From positions 1-25,412 of IMG/VR virus record IMGVR_UViG_3300008110_001145: a DNA stretch of 25,412 nt; one strand, written 5' to 3'. A program made the position numbers and the translations under genes. Positions 1 to 8,000 of this stretch are shown here, piece by piece. The first letter of the stretch is position 1. The number at the start of each line of letters is the position of its first letter. The notes under the pieces were generated by a model. It searched no databases and was not told the origin of the DNA. It saw nothing but the letters and a program-made list of their open reading frames with translations. This DNA is from a virus.

Positions 1-930
1 TATTTTATTTAACAATAATTCTTCCGAAGTAAATTCTTTAGTTTTCTTTAGTTCTTCGTAGAATTTTTCATACCCCATATCGGCGGCATCTTTATCTTTC
101 AAATACATCATTTTGACCTGTATTCCATTTTTTCTAAAATACTCTGCTGCTTTCAATGCTTCATTCATCGCATCGTTATCCAATGAAATGATAATATCAC
201 TAACTCCACTCATAAATATTTTCTCAACCAATTGTTTAGAAGGAAACTTACCTAAAAGTGGAATTGCGTTTCGTTTGATTGTGATTGCATCAAATACACC
301 TTCACAAAGTATAATCGGTTCTTTCCAATTTACCTGTGATTCAAATGCTATAACATTCTTGCTGATTGGTGGGTTTTTGTATTTCATCTTCTCATCCGTA
401 TAATAAGAACGAGAAACAAAGTAATTAAGTGACCCATCGGAATTATATGATGGAATTATTACTCGTCTTGCATATAATCCCTCTTTACAATATCCTATGT
501 TATATTTGATTATATCTTTTTGTGTAATGCCTCTTTCATTGAGGTAATGTATAGCGTGTTTATATTCTGGATTAAATCCCTTTGGTTCTTCTGCTAAACT
601 AATAAATTCTTTTGGAAGAGAAATGTATACTTTTGTTTCGGCATCTTCTTGCTGTGGATTCCAATTGCTATCTCCGTATATTTCTCTAATAATGGATATA
701 GTTTTCCTATCCACATCAAGTTTACGAAGTAGGGATGTCAATTTCTTACCACCACTATTACAAGTCCAACAATGCCACTTTTGAGTTTCAGTATTTACCT
801 GTAGTTTTTGTTTATGGTGATTACAAAACGGACAATAAAATGCTAATTCGTTACCCTTTAATACGGAGTAACTACCCAACGTATTAGACAACGTGGATAT
901 TACGATATTTTTATCAGTCTGCTTCAACAC
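1..930 (-). CDS. DnaG-type DNA primase, zinc finger plus Toprim (3' end outside window)
   Basis: The open frame reads from a GTG at 930 off the left edge, giving the first 310 codons. Residues about 31-60 form a zinc-binding site (CPFCNHHK, then WHCWTC), the CHC2-like finger of phage and bacterial primases. Further on is a Toprim core: IILCEGVFDAI gives the Glu-Gly-x-x-Asp motif and IISLDNDA gives the Asp-x-Asp pair. The protein should make RNA primers for lagging-strand synthesis, the role of T4 gp61. No ATG precedes the zinc finger. An in-frame TAA lies seven codons upstream of the GTG, so GTG 930 or TTG 927 must start it if the conserved pre-finger stretch (STLSNTLGSY) belongs to the protein. 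A Bacteroidota-type promoter overlaps the region just upstream. The family call is firm; the exact start is not. Confidence 0.9.
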   Translation of the reverse strand, partial: MLKQTDKNIVISTLSNTLGSYSVLKGNELAFYCPFCNHHKQKLQVNTETQKWHCWTCNSGGKKLTSLLRKLDVDRKTISIIREIYGDSNWNPQQEDAETKVYISLPKEFISLAEEPKGFNPEYKHAIHYLNERGITQKDIIKYNIGYCKEGLYARRVIIPSYNSDGSLNYFVSRSYYTDEKMKYKNPPISKNVIAFESQVNWKEPIILCEGVFDAITIKRNAIPLLGKFPSKQLVEKIFMSGVSDIIISLDNDAMNEALKAAEYFRKNGIQVKMMYLKDKDAADMGYEKFYEELKKTKEFTSEELLLNKI

Positions 931-934
931 AAAC

Positions 935-966
935 CAAATATACGAATATTATTTTAAAATACCAAA
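935..966 (-). promoter_or_regulatory. Bacteroidota-type promoter for primase
   Basis: On the minus strand TTTG (966-963) is followed after exactly 20 bases by TATATTTG (942-935). This matches the known Bacteroides/Flavobacterium pattern of a -33 TTTG, a 19-21 base spacer and a -7 TAnnTTTG. The box ends four bases before the GTG at 930, so the transcript would have almost no leader. The pattern is short and the DNA AT-rich, so chance cannot be excluded. Confidence 0.55.
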
Positions 967-967
967 T

Positions 968-1303
968 TTATTCAGAAAACCATTCATCCGGTATTACCTT
1001 ATCCGCATATTTAAAACCATTCTTCTCACACCAATCGGCATAAGTGGTTTTGGATTTTTTATTGATTTTATTTTTTGAATTTGTAAAAACAAAACGAATA
1101 TCCAATTCGGGATTTTGTTGTTTTACTAAAAGGTGTTTTTTCCTATCTGCTAATACGAATCTACCTTTTGTTTCTACTCTGATACCATTCGGTAACTTAA
1201 AATCAGGATGGTAAGTATGTTCAGAAGCAGGTATAATATAAGATACCTCTTCGGACTCATATTGGACAGATAATCCTCTATTTTTTGTAACTTTTTTTGC
1301 CAT
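968..1303 (-). CDS. T7 endonuclease I-like Holliday junction resolvase, N-terminally short
   Basis: 111 aa. The sequence lines up with phage T7 endonuclease I (gp3, 149 aa) from T7 residue 22 onward: YIIPASEHTYHPDF, LPNGIRVETKG, DRKKHLLVKQQNPELDIR and KYADKVIPDEW all have close T7 counterparts. Asp34, Glu44 and Lys46 correspond to the T7 catalytic residues Asp55, Glu65 and Lys67. The enzyme should cut branched DNA during replication, recombination or packaging. The N-terminal T7 segment that carries catalytic Glu20 and contributes to the dimer is missing: an in-frame TAA lies three codons upstream of the ATG, and that region codes for the preceding gene. The protein may be inactive, may use another acidic residue, or may be a trimmed variant of the family. 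It sits between the primase and a 69-aa unknown. Confidence 0.9.
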   Translation of the reverse strand: MAKKVTKNRGLSVQYESEEVSYIIPASEHTYHPDFKLPNGIRVETKGRFVLADRKKHLLVKQQNPELDIRFVFTNSKNKINKKSKTTYADWCEKNGFKYADKVIPDEWFSE

Positions 1304-1312
1304 TAAAATAAA

Positions 1313-1522
1313 TTATTTTGGCGGATTATCGCTATATTTTTTAGCGTTAAGTTCGCCACCTCTTCCTATTTTTAATTTTGCTGCAGATAGTACTTGATCA
1401 TCTGCCTTTTTTAAATCATTGGTAGTATATGGTGTTTTTGCAGCCACCCCTGCATCGTATGAAATTTTATCTACTCCCAAAGTTGATTTGTTTGAATTGT
1501 ATAAATCTAAAATTGTTGCCAT
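1313..1522 (-). CDS. Hypothetical 69-aa protein
   Basis: I do not recognise this protein. It begins MATILDLYNSNKSTLG and is hydrophilic, rich in Lys, Ala and Asp, with no membrane segment, cysteine pair or catalytic motif. The ATG at 1522 follows a spacer holding the 12-mer CTATATTTATTA (1547-1536), also found before two other genes here, so it may head its own transcript. It ends nine bases before the endonuclease I start, which suggests co-transcription with it. Codon use resembles the neighbours. A minor virion or DNA-associated protein is possible but nothing in the sequence shows that. Confidence 0.65.
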   Translation of the reverse strand: MATILDLYNSNKSTLGVDKISYDAGVAAKTPYTTNDLKKADDQVLSAAKLKIGRGGELNAKKYSDNPPK

Positions 1523-1535
1523 AAGTTTTTGTTTA

Positions 1536-1547
1536 TAATAAATATAG
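1536..1547 (-). promoter_or_regulatory. Putative phage promoter element CTATATTTATTA
   Basis: On the minus strand this 12-mer ends 13 bases before the ATG at 1522. The identical 12-mer is at 5009-4998 and an 11/12 match at 16869-16858, each just upstream of a start codon. TATATTTA differs at one position from the Bacteroidota -7 pattern TAnnTTTG. No clear -33 box is visible. Confidence 0.35.
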
Positions 1548-1578
1548 GATTATGAAATAAACCATACCACATATTACT

Positions 1579-1992
1579 TTATTGGTTGTAGTTTAAGCAA
1601 TTTGATTCTATTTTTACATAATTACTACCGTTTGCTGTAGCTATTGAATATTTCTCACCATATATGACATATATCGGTATCCCCACCGCATGACTTGAAA
1701 ACTCACCATCAAGACTAATTAATTCATGGTTAGTACAGAAATCCGAATTTTCCGCACAAATTATACTTTTTTGTTTACTTATAATACCATCGGTTGTTGG
1801 CAATTCATTACTAATATATACTTCAAATTTTGTATAAGTTATACCATTTCTTTCATATACATCAGTATCGTATGATGGTATTGGATTAACAATCTCTATG
1901 TTTCTATTTTTTGCTTTTATAGCTCTAAATACCACATAAGCAAAGCAAATAAGAACAAATGTTATAAAAAGTATTCCAAATAATTTTTCCAT
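1579..1992 (-). CDS. Hypothetical membrane-anchored protein
   Basis: 137 aa. Residues about 4-24 (LFGILFITFVLICFAYVVFRA) are one hydrophobic segment followed by basic residues (KAKNR), as in a signal anchor. Residues about 33-137 are polar and beta-rich, with three cysteines (Cys79, Cys86 and Cys132) that could form disulfides outside the cytoplasm. The orientation is ambiguous: the positive charges after the segment favour a cytoplasmic C-terminal part, the cysteines favour the outside. I do not recognise a family. It stands alone between the last virion gene (12 bases upstream) and the 69-aa unknown. A role in the host envelope, such as exclusion or lysis control, would be guesswork. Confidence 0.7.
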   Translation of the reverse strand: MEKLFGILFITFVLICFAYVVFRAIKAKNRNIEIVNPIPSYDTDVYERNGITYTKFEVYISNELPTTDGIISKQKSIICAENSDFCTNHELISLDGEFSSHAVGIPIYVIYGEKYSIATANGSNYVKIESNCLNYNQ

Positions 1993-2004
1993 GGTTTAAA
2001 ATAA

Positions 2005-2994
2005 TTATGTATCAAATCTAATAATAAAGTTCAAAGGAATATCAGGTTCGGATTTAATGGGTTTTGGTAATTTTGCAACCGCTATTAAATCACAATTATC
2101 ATCGTATAATCCTACCGTAGTTATGAAAGGTGTTAAGAAAGAGCCTGTAGAATCAACCGAAGAACTTAAATAATAATGTTCAAATCCACCGGATACCCAA
2201 GTATTTGTTATAGATGAAGATATTGAACCGGAGTATGTATAATCCATAATATCACCATTTTCTAAAGTGCTTCTTTTTCTTATATACTTTACACCAGGAT
2301 TAGTTATAACATTAAATGTTTTACCATCGGAATCCGTAAAACTTGCGGTTTCTCTACCCACTAATACATATGCAGATGGGTTAGTTGAAACATTAAATTC
2401 GCTCTCATTTAAAACAAGCAAATACTCATACTCATATATTGTTTCGGTTGATTTATAATTCAATTCCCAACTTGAAGTTAGCATTGAATTTGAACCGCTT
2501 GTTATTACAATTAAACCTTGACTATAAAAAATATTTCCAATTCTATGCGTACTACCACTAACTAAATTACCATGTTTATCATCTAAATATTCAGTAGTAC
2601 CATTTAAAAGGGATACTGATCCTTTTTTTATACCTTCACCGATATTAATTTGTGGTATTGATATTACTTTTGCATCTGTTCCTAAAAATCTTTCTTTATT
2701 TGAACTATCCGTATTATATACATTTGTTTTATCTCCAAATCTTATAAACGGATTATCCTCATTACCATTATAAAATTGTGCACGTAATTGTCCGTATACG
2801 GAATGTGGATAATATAATCTAGTTTCATCTGTGTTTGAAACCGTAGATGATTCAAAATCATTCACAACGTTTCCAATACTTGCACTATATATAAAAACTG
2901 ATGATCCCGATGCGTTTGTTTCATCAAAGGACCATTCTTTATAAACCTTAAAAGGTCTAATACTAATATCAGATTTTGGTATTCTTTTTAACAT
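2005..2994 (-). CDS. Virion structural protein, paralogue A (TTVGLYDD family)
   Basis: 329 aa from the ATG at 2994 (MLKRIPKSDISIRPFKVYKEW). A TTG at 3021 also opens the frame but lies in the T-rich tail of a terminator and is unlikely to be used. The protein is Ser/Thr/Asn-rich and beta-predicted, typical of phage fibre or baseplate proteins. It shares with the protein encoded just upstream (3090-4346) the block VYGQLR near residue 80, a middle block with a Phe/Glu-rich strand before NPS, and the C-terminal TTVGLYDDNCDLIAVAKLPK. The pair therefore looks like an old tandem duplication. A virion location is inferred from the baseplate genes before it; no enzyme motif is visible. The terminator at its 5' side implies a separate promoter or read-through. 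Confidence 0.75.
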   Translation of the reverse strand: MLKRIPKSDISIRPFKVYKEWSFDETNASGSSVFIYSASIGNVVNDFESSTVSNTDETRLYYPHSVYGQLRAQFYNGNEDNPFIRFGDKTNVYNTDSSNKERFLGTDAKVISIPQINIGEGIKKGSVSLLNGTTEYLDDKHGNLVSGSTHRIGNIFYSQGLIVITSGSNSMLTSSWELNYKSTETIYEYEYLLVLNESEFNVSTNPSAYVLVGRETASFTDSDGKTFNVITNPGVKYIRKRSTLENGDIMDYTYSGSISSSITNTWVSGGFEHYYLSSSVDSTGSFLTPFITTVGLYDDNCDLIAVAKLPKPIKSEPDIPLNFIIRFDT

Positions 2995-3020
2995 ATCACA
3001 TATAAATATCTCAATAAACA

Positions 3021-3048
3021 AAAACCCAATCTTGGTAGGTTGGGTTTT
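3021..3048 (-). terminator. Rho-independent terminator between the paralogues
   Basis: On the minus strand AAAACCCAA and TTGGGTTTT form a perfect 9-bp stem around a 10-base loop. The run TTTTTGTTTATT follows, giving the U-rich tail. It lies downstream of the stop at 3090 and upstream of the ATG at 2994, so it would end the long baseplate transcript or reduce expression of paralogue A. The T-tail supports the minus-strand direction. Confidence 0.7.
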
Positions 3049-3089
3049 GTATTGTGGATTGATTCCACATAATATAGGTTATTCTCCTT

Positions 3090-3962
3090 TTAGAAATCTA
3101 ATTTAACTTTAATTGCAACTTCCTTATCAAAGGATTTTTCAATCGGTTTGGATACTTTTGCAACGGCCAATAGTTCATTTGCATCATCATACAATCCAAC
3201 CGTAGTTACATATACTCTAGGATTTTTTTCAAATGTTGATTGAACAAATTGTCCTGTTGATCCTGTTACAAATGTTGGATTATTTGAGAAATTAAACTCT
3301 CTATTGTTTGCTCTTACAAAGTAATGTGATGTAGAAACGTTTTCGGTTCTACGAGCTTGGAAATCTGCACCAGAGTTTAATGAATTAAACAATGCAACCG
3401 AACCCGAATTACTTGTATATGTTGATCCGCTTAATGAATTATTGTGATATACACCAACCATACTATTACCCGCTCTAGCAAGCTTACCATCTACATCTTT
3501 TAATGCGGTAGGGTTGAGTAGTATAATACCCATATCAGGATAGAATAATCCCCATCCTTGATTACCATTTGCAGTTGAACAGGTATAGGTATTTATAGAT
3601 GCGGTTAATGCAGTTCCAATATTCAACGAACCACTAACCATATTATATACTCTTCCTGATGTAGATACGTTTTCATCCGTTCCACCACTATCATCAATCA
3701 ATGTTACAGTTTTACTTGCTCCGGATAGTGTTATTGAAATATTTCCTGGATCCAATCTTTCTTTATATCTTGATCTGTTTATGTTTATTGCGTAAAATGC
3801 ATCCAAATCAGTAGCTCCTGCAACAGTTCCACCATATACACTAAATTTTTGATCTCCTGTACCAAGTAAAACGTTTCTCAATTGAGAATATACCGCCTTT
3901 GTCGATAAAAATGATTTATCATCTTGCTCTAATGTCGGTGCACCCCATCCATCTACATCACC
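3090..3962 (-). CDS. Virion structural protein, paralogue B, C-terminal part after in-frame TAA
   Basis: This open frame starts directly after the TAA at 3963-3965 and is in the same frame as the upstream 127-aa reading frame. Its first codons read GDVDGWGAPTLEQDD and then KSFLSTKAVYSQLR, the latter matching VYGQLR in paralogue A, so codons upstream of the first usable initiator (TTG at 3881) clearly code for protein. There is no ATG, GTG or TTG between 3962 and 3882. The C-terminus carries TTVGLYDDANELLAVAKVSK, the family mark shared with paralogue A. The simplest reading is that this and the upstream frame are one 418-aa protein with one nonsense codon. If only the TTG is used, a 263-aa fragment lacking the conserved block would result. 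Function: virion, probably fibre or peripheral baseplate, by context. Confidence 0.75.
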   Translation of the reverse strand, partial: GDVDGWGAPTLEQDDKSFLSTKAVYSQLRNVLLGTGDQKFSVYGGTVAGATDLDAFYAININRSRYKERLDPGNISITLSGASKTVTLIDDSGGTDENVSTSGRVYNMVSGSLNIGTALTASINTYTCSTANGNQGWGLFYPDMGIILLNPTALKDVDGKLARAGNSMVGVYHNNSLSGSTYTSNSGSVALFNSLNSGADFQARRTENVSTSHYFVRANNREFNFSNNPTFVTGSTGQFVQSTFEKNPRVYVTTVGLYDDANELLAVAKVSKPIEKSFDKEVAIKVKLDF

Positions 3963-4346
3963 TTATGCGATAGAAAATTGAACCTCTTCTGATCCAGTAT
4001 TTGCAGATGCGTATACATCTATATAATACTTTCCACTTACATCGTTGAGTTGTTCGGATGATGTATAAAATGCAGTTAAAGATCCAGTATCATTACTCCA
4101 TATACCAGAAGTAACAATCTCCGTTCTGTTTGTCACTTTATCAACCGGGCCGAATTTTTTATAAATACCATTGGTTATGGTTGTAAATTCTGCACTTATT
4201 TGTTCACCTTGTCCTAAAAATTGGTTTACAATGTTTACCAATTCATTTGTATCAAGGGGAGTACCGGAAGTGTTTGCAACCGCAGCTAAGTACTGTGATA
4301 AGTTACTTGCTAAAAGGGCCCCTCTATTGTCTCTAATTATTGCCAT
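3963..4346 (-). CDS. Virion structural protein, paralogue B, N-terminal part ending at TAA
   Basis: 127 aa, starting at ATG 4346 (MAIIRDNRGALLASNLSQ) eight bases after the stop of the preceding gene. The N-terminal part (residues 1-65) is predicted helical; the rest is beta-rich and Ser/Thr-rich, ending EEVQFSIA followed by TAA. If the TAA were a Tyr codon the protein would run on without any frame change as FSIAYGDVDGWGAP into the downstream frame, which holds the blocks conserved in paralogue A. I therefore treat this as the front third of one gene interrupted by a nonsense codon. It could also be an independent short protein with the downstream part made separately, but the lack of any initiator right after the stop argues against that. 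Confidence 0.75.
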   Translation of the reverse strand: MAIIRDNRGALLASNLSQYLAAVANTSGTPLDTNELVNIVNQFLGQGEQISAEFTTITNGIYKKFGPVDKVTNRTEIVTSGIWSNDTGSLTAFYTSSEQLNDVSGKYYIDVYASANTGSEEVQFSIA

Positions 4347-4354
4347 AATTTATA

Positions 4355-4978
4355 TTATTGAACGTATGTTACTGTTACTGGAATTGTTTGTGAACCACCC
4401 GTTTCATTTCCGTAAACGGTTATTGTGGTTTTAATAGTTGCAGTCAACGATGGATTAGGAATAAATTTGAATGTTAATCCTTTTGCAAGCGCTGCTGTTG
4501 CGGATACATCATCACCGATAAATACAGGTACCGAACCAACTTCTGATGTAACGCCTTCTCCCACAATATCTCCTGCATTTTTATTTGCTAATACAATCGT
4601 ATACCCCAATGTTCTATTACCAGCTGGTGATGTTGTTGGAGATAATGCAACTTCTCCACTTTTTTGGTTTACTGATATGTTAGGAACACCAAACTCCACA
4701 ACAGGAATTCTAGTTGTATTTTTTGGTAGAGTTACCAACTTATATCTCATTACTTGGGTTTCATCAGGGGAGGCCTCTAATACAGGCATATTTTTGATAG
4801 ATGCATCATAGTATGCAGACCCTAATGGATGTGCTGGTTCATATAATGAATAATCAATTTCATCATCTGCCAAAGCAAATTGGGTTATATTCAACCCCAA
4901 TCCTGCTGCAAGTTTTTCTCTACCTTTTTTAGTAAGAATTGCATCAACTGTCAATTCTGTATTGCTTAAATATCCCAT
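4355..4978 (-). CDS. Virion structural protein of T4-like phages, 207 aa
   Basis: The N-terminus reads MGYLSNTELTVDAILTKKGR and continues with a helical stretch and FALADDEIDYSLYEPAHP, a combination I associate with conserved but functionally unassigned structural proteins of T4-like phages from aquatic samples. The C-terminal half (from about residue 105) is beta-rich and Thr/Val/Gly-rich, with a last strand TIPVTVTYVQ, consistent with an immunoglobulin-like or beta-sandwich decoration domain. There is no signal peptide or catalytic motif. It follows the giant gp7-like gene and has its own candidate promoter 12-mer 19 bases upstream, so it may head the transcript for paralogue B. Precise location in the particle is unknown. 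Confidence 0.75.
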   Translation of the reverse strand: MGYLSNTELTVDAILTKKGREKLAAGLGLNITQFALADDEIDYSLYEPAHPLGSAYYDASIKNMPVLEASPDETQVMRYKLVTLPKNTTRIPVVEFGVPNISVNQKSGEVALSPTTSPAGNRTLGYTIVLANKNAGDIVGEGVTSEVGSVPVFIGDDVSATAALAKGLTFKFIPNPSLTATIKTTITVYGNETGGSQTIPVTVTYVQ

Positions 4979-4997
4979 ATTATTATATTACGTTTGT

Positions 4998-5009
4998 TAA
5001 TAAATATAG
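4998..5009 (-). promoter_or_regulatory. Putative phage promoter element CTATATTTATTA
   Basis: Minus-strand 12-mer identical to the one at 1547-1536, ending 19 bases before the ATG at 4978. It lies in the short gap after the 1797-aa gene, a natural place for a promoter serving the 207-aa virion protein and paralogue B. Confidence 0.35.
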
Positions 5010-5025
5010 TTTTTATTAAAAAATA

Positions 5026-8000
5026 TTACTCAACTTCCAAAATTGGTTCACTTGAATCCCTTCCTGCTTTATTTACTCTCAATGTATTTGGATTGGTAAC
5101 GAAAACCTCAACAGGAGGAGAACCATCCAATGTAGTTGCCGCTGTATTTTTAGATCCTCTGTAATATGAGTTTTCCAACCCTCTTGTCAAATCACCAACT
5201 CTCTTATAATGATATTGTGTATAACCATCAACAGGAACTACACTTGTTATTCTGCCACCAACTACTGGGAATCCACCATATGTAGTGACCGTGCCAGGAG
5301 TAGTTACAAAATCCAAATTATTTCCAGTTGCAGTTGCTCCTAAATAATTATCAAGTCCTGTAAGCGTTGCATTATATACCGTTCCTGTGGTTTGTGGATA
5401 CCTAAATTGCAACTCATCGGTTTGAATATTTAAAATTATCAAATCAGCGGTGTATGATACTAAATCGGAATCTAAAAATGTTATTTCATCATTTTCTAAA
5501 TCTATTGCCGGTATTGTAATATTATCACCAACCGTTAATGGTGTTAGTGGTTTTATATTAAGAGTCCTTTCTTCGTATGGTATTTCTGTAATGTTATAAC
5601 CGGCTCTAGGGTCACCCACACCATCAATAAATTCTTTAAATGTAACGTGTGTTTTAACTTTTGCTTCCGTTAGATAATAAACTATAACTCTTTCGGTTTG
5701 TAATATACCATTCGAATCATAATAAGATCTTATAGAATGACCATGCATCGAGTAAATACCAAATCCCAAATTTTCGGATGCATCCTGTCCAAATGTTGAA
5801 AACGATTGGTTTTGTGATTCAATTTGTAAAGTTGGATCATCGGATTTTGCATCGATATTCGTTTCGTAGTATTCATTTTCAGCTGACAACAAATTTGTTT
5901 CATCTAAATTTATAAACCCATCGTTTTGATACTCATCAGCTGATAAAGTATCAATAGTAGTATCATTTATATTTGTTTCATATTGATTATCCTCACCGCC
6001 CAATTCATACTCATCGTTGGCATCAATATACAAATTAATATCTGAAGTCTCTGCAGAAAGTATTCTATTTTCAGTAGTATCTAATTCAGATTCATTATAA
6101 TCATTTGATCCTGTTGGTTTATTTTGTTGTATTTTACTCCTTTCTAAAAAGTGAGGTTCAATTAATAAACCGGTCGTTGCCTTAACCCTTGCCGGTAACA
6201 TCTTCTTAATATCATCAAACATAGATTTCTCATATAGTTTGATGAGATTTATATATTCGTATATATCTCTGTTATCGTATCTTTTAAAATAATAATTTCT
6301 TAATTCATCCAACGATTTATAGTTAGATTTGTATCTATCTGCCGGATTTCCAATATAATTATCTAAATTAAAACCCCCAATGGATTTTGCAATATCAATA
6401 TTCAGTTCTTTTGTAGGAGAAAAGAATAAACCAACTCTATTAGAATCTACCGGAGCTTGATCAAATGCTTTTTTAGTAACCCTACTCTTTACGGATAAAT
6501 CCACACCAACACTTCCGGATATTTTTTCACCATCTAATGTATATTGTGATTCAAATCTAACTTTATTTGTAGAATATCTTGATGAACCTATGTTTGGTAT
6601 TTCCAATACATTGGATCTCTCTATACTTTGAAAATTAAACGGATATTCTGTAATATTATCAAAACCGACTGCAGATGCGGAGTATATTGTATACGCATTA
6701 TTAGAAAAAATAGTAGATCCTGATATTATGTTAATTTGTTCCGTTTCTAAATCATTTCGGCTAACACTACTACTAAAATATATGTTAGTATCAACATTAA
6801 TAAGTGATGAAGTTTCTGCTAAATTTTTAGGATATTCAAAATCTAAACGAAAATACAAATCGGAAGTAGATGCAGTTATACTATTACCATTTACCATCTC
6901 TGGAAACGATACGTGTTGGTAAAACACATCTTTATTGAGTGGTTCACTCCACAAACGAAACTCATCCAAACTACCACTATAACTTTGGTTGTTTCCTATT
7001 CTTAATATACTACCTAATTCATAATTATGAGAAACGGGCGATGTGGTTACACTATCTTCAAATATTGTTTTTTCGTTGTTTGTTTGTTTAACACTTAAAA
7101 TAAATGTATCATTTGGAGATCCTATTTCTCTTGTTAAACAAACTCCAAAAAAAGAACCATTGAATATTGGTAAAGTGGATGTTTGTAAAACACCTGCTCC
7201 ATAATCAAATATAACTTTACCATATTTACTATCAACCGAACCACTTAATGATATGTTCCAATCACCACTACCTGTGACAAGTGTCCATTCATCCGCATAT
7301 GCCGGTCTTACGAACATTTCAATTGTATCTGGCCTTCTACCCTTGTCCGTATCTTTCCACGGCATTTCTATATATGCACCATCATTGAAAACCAATGCAT
7401 TTGATATATTATCAAAAACAAATTTTGATTTATTAGTTTCCAAATCGGTTGGTTCCGGACCACCAAATTCTATTATAGATAAATTAGATGCAGGAATACC
7501 ATAACATGCCATTAATGCATATATTCCTCTACGTGATCCTTTATGTTTTAAAAGATATGGTAAGTTATTTACTATTCTTCTCCATACCTCATTTGTTCTT
7601 GCTTTTACTGGATTTGTTTGTGTAGTATTACCATCGGAATCCATACCAAATACCAACTTCCAAAGTTGTGCATTTGAATCTAATGTCAATGCATTCCAAT
7701 TAAAGGACTTTAAAGTATCGTATAATAATTTATCAGATATTCCATTCTTTGATTTGTATCCTAATCCTCTATTTTTTTCAATTGCTTTTGTGTAAAAATA
7801 TATGTTATCAAAATGGTGTCCTATCATTGAAAGAAATAACAAGTAACTTTCATTTTCAGAATAATCGGATATGTATGCCGGTATGTTATTAAGAACATAG
7901 TTATAGTTCATAGTATCATAATCCTCAGCCAATTCTATTATAGTTTCATACCAATCTGTAACTTCCGTTGATGTACTATTTTTTCTGCTATTTCCTGAAT

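Noticed and set aside
113-403. Plus-strand open frame with hydrophobic residues
   Set aside because: It is antisense to the Toprim region of the primase, which has clear motifs on the other strand.
2013-2020. TAGATTTG on the minus strand before the 137-aa gene
   Set aside because: It matches the -7 box, but no TTTG lies 19-21 bases upstream and it falls inside the coding end of paralogue A.
3019-3021. TTG as start of paralogue A
   Set aside because: It lies in the U-rich tail of the terminator hairpin; ATG at 2994 begins the plausible protein MLKRIPKSDISIRPFK.
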